From Amblyomma americanum (lineage: Eukaryota; Arthropoda; Arachnida; Ixodida; Ixodidae), in assembly GCF_052857255.1 (NCBI RefSeq), contig NC_135502.1:156710099-156774098 (forward strand): DNA of 64,000 bases. The letters are read 5' to 3'. Below are positions 59,340-64,000 of the stretch, piece after piece. The position numbers were made by a program, and so were the translations under genes. How positions within the stretch are numbered: position 1 is the stretch's first letter; each line of letters opens with the position of its first letter. Under the pieces are notes generated by a model, which made no database searches, was not told the origin of the DNA, and worked only from the letters and a program-made list of their open reading frames with translations.

Positions 59340-61275
59340 TAGAAAGATAGACAAGTTTTATTTTCCATCAACGATGGGGGAAGAAGTGGCTAAAAGCTGC
59401 AACCGCGGCTTTACTGGTCCTCGCCCACCTACATAAAAACAATATGTGACACTAGAGAGCAATAACATACAAGAGAGAGCATCATAGACACAGCATTTAA
59501 CATGGGAACGTGCAGTTTGAATAGTGGCTTATAAGTACGAACAAAATGTGAAGCTCATTAAACATGAAAAACTAAAAATTGTTTACATGGTAATGTACGT
59601 ACAATGGAGAGAGGGAGATATAGTATGAAAAAAAATCAGTCAGTAGTGGGGATTAAGGTATCAAAATTTTCAAAACCATGGAAAGTGGTGAAACAGCATA
59701 CATCTCTTGCGCATTTAAAATTACTGTGCAGTCGTATTCAAACACAGTGTGCAAATGAGGAGTGTGTTAATACATTCTAAGCACATACAGCACTCACCCT
59801 CCCCCGTCCCAAGAACAAAAAGAAAAGAACAATGCCAAAATGAGATGTCATTTCATGAATTGTAGAGTGCTATATCCAGTAGCATATGATACGGGTATTA
59901 TTGAAGAAAAAATTTCTTAAGCTGCCTAGTATTCAACTGTAAAATGTCGGTATTATTAGATAAATAGGAACTTAAAAGGGTGGGAATGCAGTGGTTTAGT
60001 GTTTGTGTCGCGTAGTTTGTTCTGCAGAAATCAACTTTCCAGATTTCGGGTTTACGTGTGAAATGACCTGACGAAATTTTAGCAGTTAATTTCCCTAAAT
60101 TTGTGAGGATGTTAAAGTTTTGCTTCCTTTCTCTGATTAGTGCCAGACATAGATTGTAATTGTACATAACTTTCACATGTAATAGCCCAAGGTTTTGAAA
60201 CAATGGCTGTACATTGGAGTCATATTGAATACATGTAATAATTCTAACCGCCTTTCTCTGTAATCTACTGAGTTTCTTCATATTGGTCACTGTGTTTGTA
60301 CCCCACACGAGTATGCAATAACTTAATTAAGACAGAAAAAGTGAGTTACATAAGAGTGTCATAATATTCTTGGGTAGGAAATACTTGTTTCGGTACAGAA
60401 TGCCAACTACTGATGAAAGTTTTGATGATATATAGTCAGTGTGCCGGTCCCAGGACATTTTTTCCGTAAAAAAGACACCTAGCATTTTAAATTCACACAC
60501 AATTGCAACCTCCGAACCATAATCTTAAGTTTTAACTCTGACGAAACCATCCTTGTTTTCGCGAAAAACAATTGCTTTTGTTTTGGAATCGTTTATTATT
60601 AAACCATTCTGCTTTGTCCATTCACCTACTTTGATAATACAGAGTTTCCAATGCTAAAGAGTTCTGTACAATTTTGCGAAACACAAAAAATGCTGGTGTC
60701 ATCGGCGTAGATAACAAACTTAGCTTGCGAGTCCACATTGACAATGTTGTTTAAGTAGATATTGAATAAAAATGGCCCTAAAATACTTCCCTGCGGAACC
60801 CCCGAGTGTGTACAAGTTAAATCTGAAGAGTACTCGTTAATCTGAACATATTGGACGCGATGTGAAAGGTATGATTTAATTTGCTCTAACGGTAATCCAC
60901 GAACACCATAGTTTTTTTAATTTTACAAGAAGGAGATTGCGGTTCAGATAACCAAAAGCCTTTGTAAAATCTAGAAATATACGTAGTACATATTTCTTAC
61001 TATCTATATTTGTTAAAATGTATTCTTTTTGGAACAGCAAAGCAAGTTGTGTAGATCTGAATTTTCTAAAACAATACTGGGCATCGGTTATACTGTTTGC
61101 TTTTCCAAAAAAAATGATTCAAAGCGCACAAGCATAAGTTTTTTATAACCCTTTGAAAAAAACAGGAAGAATCGATACTGGGCGATCGTTATTAAGATTA
61201 TTATGGTCACCTTTCTTATAGATAGCCCTTACTTTTGCTGTTTGCATGCTCTTGGGAAAGACTCCAGATGGGTTA
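59340..61275 (-). mobile_element. CR1/L2-like LINE, 3' part (RT and C-terminus), antisense
   Basis: Minus strand. After the insertion point: [20 protein letters not shown] (61280-61210) and KGDHNNLNNDRPVSILPVF. Then, with stops, VPQGSILGPFLFNIYLN and an intact YADD box at 60698-60709. The region after RT is open at 60308-59898 (LSRLQRKAVRIITC, LFQNLGLLHVKVMYNYNLCL). The 3' end has the stem CCATCGTTGATGG and AATAAA near 59370, then a CTATC-type tail to 59340. It is split from its upstream half (63295-64000) by the nested LINE. Confidence 0.83.
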
Positions 61276-63062
61276 TGCACAAAAAAAAAAGAACTTAATC
61301 TTAAGTTGCGCATGGCCAAGGATTTCTTTTTTCGTGTCCACCTGCGCGATCTGTTAAGAACTAACCCCCGAAAATTTTGGTCATCCATCTTACCACGTGA
61401 CACTTCATCCACTTCGTTCAGATTAGATAATGACGTCATCAGTGAGCCTGCTGTAATATCTGATGCTTTCAACAAATATTTTAACTCGGTGTTCGTTCCG
61501 GATAACAACGTCATTCCGCCATTCACTAATATAATTTCTTCTCCAGCAATCAGTGATGCTGTCATAAGCACTGATGGCATTCTAAATCTTGTATTAAACC
61601 TCGACGTTAAGAAATGTACCGGCCCAGATGGAATACATAATGCGTTCCTGGTTCGTTACTCCATGTGGTCTTCGAAATATCTGACCATCATATTCAACAA
61701 GTCCTTATCATCCGCTACAGTTCCTTCTTCTTGGAAATTAGCCAAAGTGCTCCCTCTTTTCAAATCTGGTGATAGACAGTGCTTGTCGAACTACAGACCG
61801 ATTTCATTGACATCACAGTCATGCAAAATGTTGGAACACATCATTCATAAACACATCATGCTTTTTCTTGAATCCAATAATTTGCTATCTAACTTTCAGC
61901 ATGGGTTTAGGCGCGGTTTTAGTACGGTAACACAATTAACAGAATTTGCTCATGATATATTACATAACCTCGATGTCGGTAACCAAGTTGATGCCATTTT
62001 TATAGACTTCTCGAAAGCATTCGATACTGTTCTACATTCCAAGCTTCTTGCTAAACTAAATGCTATACTAAACAATCCTCACTTGGTTGATTGGATTTCT
62101 AGCTTTCTCTCATCTCGTTCCCAGTTCGTATCCTATAATTCTTCTCATTCTACTGCTGTTGATGTAACGTCAGGTGTGCCTCAAGGCTCCGTCCTTGGAC
62201 CACTACTCTTTTTAATATATATAAATGACTTGCCGCATAACATTTCTTCTAACATTCGTCTTTACGCTGATGGCTGCGTTTTATACGAAGTAATTAATGG
62301 CCTAATGATCATCGTCACCTCCAAGAGTCATTTGCTATGTTTTGTAGTTGGTGTAGTACCTGGCAAATGAGAATTAATTTCGACAAAACCGTCCTCATGT
62401 CTTTTTGTAACAAATCTTCCGTTTCCCATTTTAGTTACTCTTTCAATGGCCGTGTGGTGGATAGGGTCTCGCAGTACAAATATCTTGGTGTCATATTCAC
62501 GCATAACATGTCTTGGTCTAAACACATTGATTACGTATGTAATAAAGCACTAAAAAAACTAGGTTATCTACGACGCACGCTACCCAATTCACCAAAAGAC
62601 ACAAAGCTACTGTTGTATAAATCTCTAATCCGCCCTGTTCTTGATTACGCAGCTGTAGTGTGGAACCCGTACAAGCAATTCGAAATTAACATGTTAGAAG
62701 CAGTCCAGAAGAAAGCTGTGCGTTTTATATGTCATCGTTGTGATCGCGATTTCTCACCCTCTTCTACACATCTCTCATTGAATTTAACCACGCTGTCTGT
62801 CCGTCGCCACACTGAATCATTAAAATTCTTACATTGTATCGTCAATTCCTCAGTAAGGCTGTCAGCTAACCACTACATTAACTTTGCACCATTATCATCT
62901 ACAAGAAGTCATCACGAGCTTAATTTGATACCGTATTTTGCGCATGCTAATTTGTTCAAATTCAGTTTTTTCCCCGTTCAATAGAAGCCTGGAATTCTCT
63001 ACCCGGGTCCATTCGTTCTTGTCCATTTCAAAACTTTGTAACTGCCGTTGAAGACGCATAAT
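61276..63062 (+). pseudogene. LINE ORF2: reverse transcriptase and C-terminus
   Basis: RT domain: [78 protein letters not shown] (motif A), [20 protein letters not shown] (motif B). The catalytic box reads Y-A-D-G at 62263-62274 where Y-A-D-D is expected. After a frameshift at about 62300 the frame continues [45 protein letters not shown] and QKKAVRFICHR. A second frameshift near 62970 leads to SIEAWNSLPGSIRS and the stop at 63060. The endonuclease domain was lost by 5' truncation. The copy is dead, but the reading frame is better kept than in the other LINEs here. Confidence 0.88.
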
Positions 63063-63232
63063 AGCTGTGTATTCTTACCCTGTCGTTAACAGTTCCTTTC
63101 TTGTTTGATATTTCATTTGTGATTTTAACTTTTTGTAGTGCTCACTTTGTACATTTTGCTGCATTTTGTTTCCTTGCATTTTTGTGTTTTCCCACTCCTG
63201 CCATAGCGCATATAATTGCGCTGCAGTATGTA

Positions 63233-63291
<59 letters not shown>

Positions 63292-63294
63292 AAT
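61276..63294 (+). mobile_element. CR1/L2-like LINE, 5'-truncated, nested in the antisense LINE
   Basis: Starts inside the linker before RT and ends with the stem GCGCATATAATTGCGC, TGCAGTAT and an (ATAA)n tail at 63232-63291. Removing it rejoins the minus-strand LINE between ...DVTAAVLTH and NPSGVFP.... 5' truncation plus a simple-repeat tail is the normal product of target-primed reverse transcription. Confidence 0.88.
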
Positions 63295-64000
63295 TAAATG
63301 TGTGTTAGGACAGCTGCTGTAACATCGGGAACATATTTTACCGGCTTAATTTACACGTCGTTGACATCACAGCTGGCGGAATTTTTTAACTGCATAATTG
63401 TTAAATACACACTTCACTGTCGGTAACAGCACTGAGGAAAACACTATAGGGGTTTTCATTACTGAGCGGGTTTGCATGATTAGATAATGTTGGTACCGAG
63501 AAATTTGCGGAGTGTTCATCAAAAGCATCCGCCAGAGCGGAACGAGATACTAGCTGATCATTTATTTTCAGCTCACTTATTGGGTCAGACGTAGATAAAC
63601 GGCTCAAAACCTCATTTAGTTTCCGCCAAGTAGACTTGCAATCACGCTTGACCGTGCTGAAAGAATTTTCAAGATAGTCACTTTTAGCTTTCCTGATTTC
63701 CTTATTAAGGCTGCTTTTATATTTCTTAAATTCCTTCAGCTTAGTCATTTCTCGAGTCTTAATAAACTTGTGAAACATGTCTTTCTTGACTATACTAATT
63801 GTGGCCAGTAGATAATCATTTATCCAAGGTTTCCTGATTTTTCTAGACACGCTAATAGTTCGGAAAAAAAAATGTTTTCTGTAAAGATTAGTAAATTTAT
63901 GAGGGAATAAGCAGAATTAGATATTAGGGTCTTCTGATTCTTGTTCATCTGACCAGTCTGTTTTCTTTATATCATAACGAAATTGGTCTAACTGGGATGG
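63295..64000 (-). mobile_element. CR1/L2-like LINE, linker region upstream of RT (antisense)
   Basis: The minus strand enters at 64000 with FRYDIKKTDWSDEQ, then FPHKFTNLYRKHFF and SVSRKIRKPWINDYLLATIS (to 63760). The frame is open to 63401: KEFKKYKSSLNKEIRKAKSD, STWRKLNEVLSRL, LADAFDEHSANFSV. LKNSASCDVNDV, stop, IKPVKYVPDVTAAVLTH follows and reaches the junction at about 63295. The endonuclease is beyond the window. Same element as 59340-61275. Confidence 0.82.

Overview
This is a eukaryotic, repeat-dominated window with very low coding density. The best match is a hard tick (Ixodidae, probably metastriate). Several short interspersed elements look like the tick tRNA-related SINE family Ruka, and the LINE, Penelope-like, foldback and gypsy relics are of types I associate with tick genomes. 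The organism call is inference from recognition by eye; no search was run. There are no bacterial-style operons and no stand-alone tRNA, rRNA or CRISPR.

Layout. 1-4.4 kb: an antisense LINE endonuclease fragment split by a hairpin insertion with a 14-bp target duplication, then a foldback element. 5.86-11.16 kb: a near full-length I-clade LINE on the plus strand, with an open ORF1 (three zinc knuckles) and a broken ORF2 (endonuclease, reverse transcriptase, RNase H). 11.3-12.6 kb: a foldback element. 13.4-16.1 kb: a complete but protein-less LTR element (715/709-bp LTRs, tRNA-Lys-type primer site, polypurine tract). 17.5-21.7 kb: a broken two-gene module on the minus strand (C2H2-finger transposase-like ORF, then SAM-domain ORF), interrupted by a SINE and a LINE tail. 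24.2-24.9 kb: LINE 3' end. 26.3-28.3 kb: a 1.55-kb foldback element with arms of about 500 bp, and a partial second foldback. 30.3-34.25 kb: a gypsy-type LTR element lacking protease and the N-terminal part of RT. 37.3-40.5 kb: a CA tract, an antisense LINE tail and a 346-bp tandem repeat.

45-59 kb holds the two best gene candidates. One is an uninterrupted 665-codon EnSpm/CACTA-like transposase on the minus strand (45031-47028). The other is a spliced plus-strand gene starting at 53896, whose four visible exons join in frame through three introns, one with a GC donor; its N-terminus resembles insect proteins that carry DUF4806. Between them lie two broken C-terminal pieces of P-element/THAP9-like transposases, two Penelope-like GIY-YIG endonuclease relics, SINEs and a pure (CA)480 tract. 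59.3-64 kb: a CR1/L2-like LINE on the minus strand, interrupted by a 5'-truncated plus-strand LINE of related type.

Most genes here are selfish-element genes that do not work together. The exception worth testing is the intact transposase and the divergent spliced gene, which could be a transposon gene pair or two domesticated genes.
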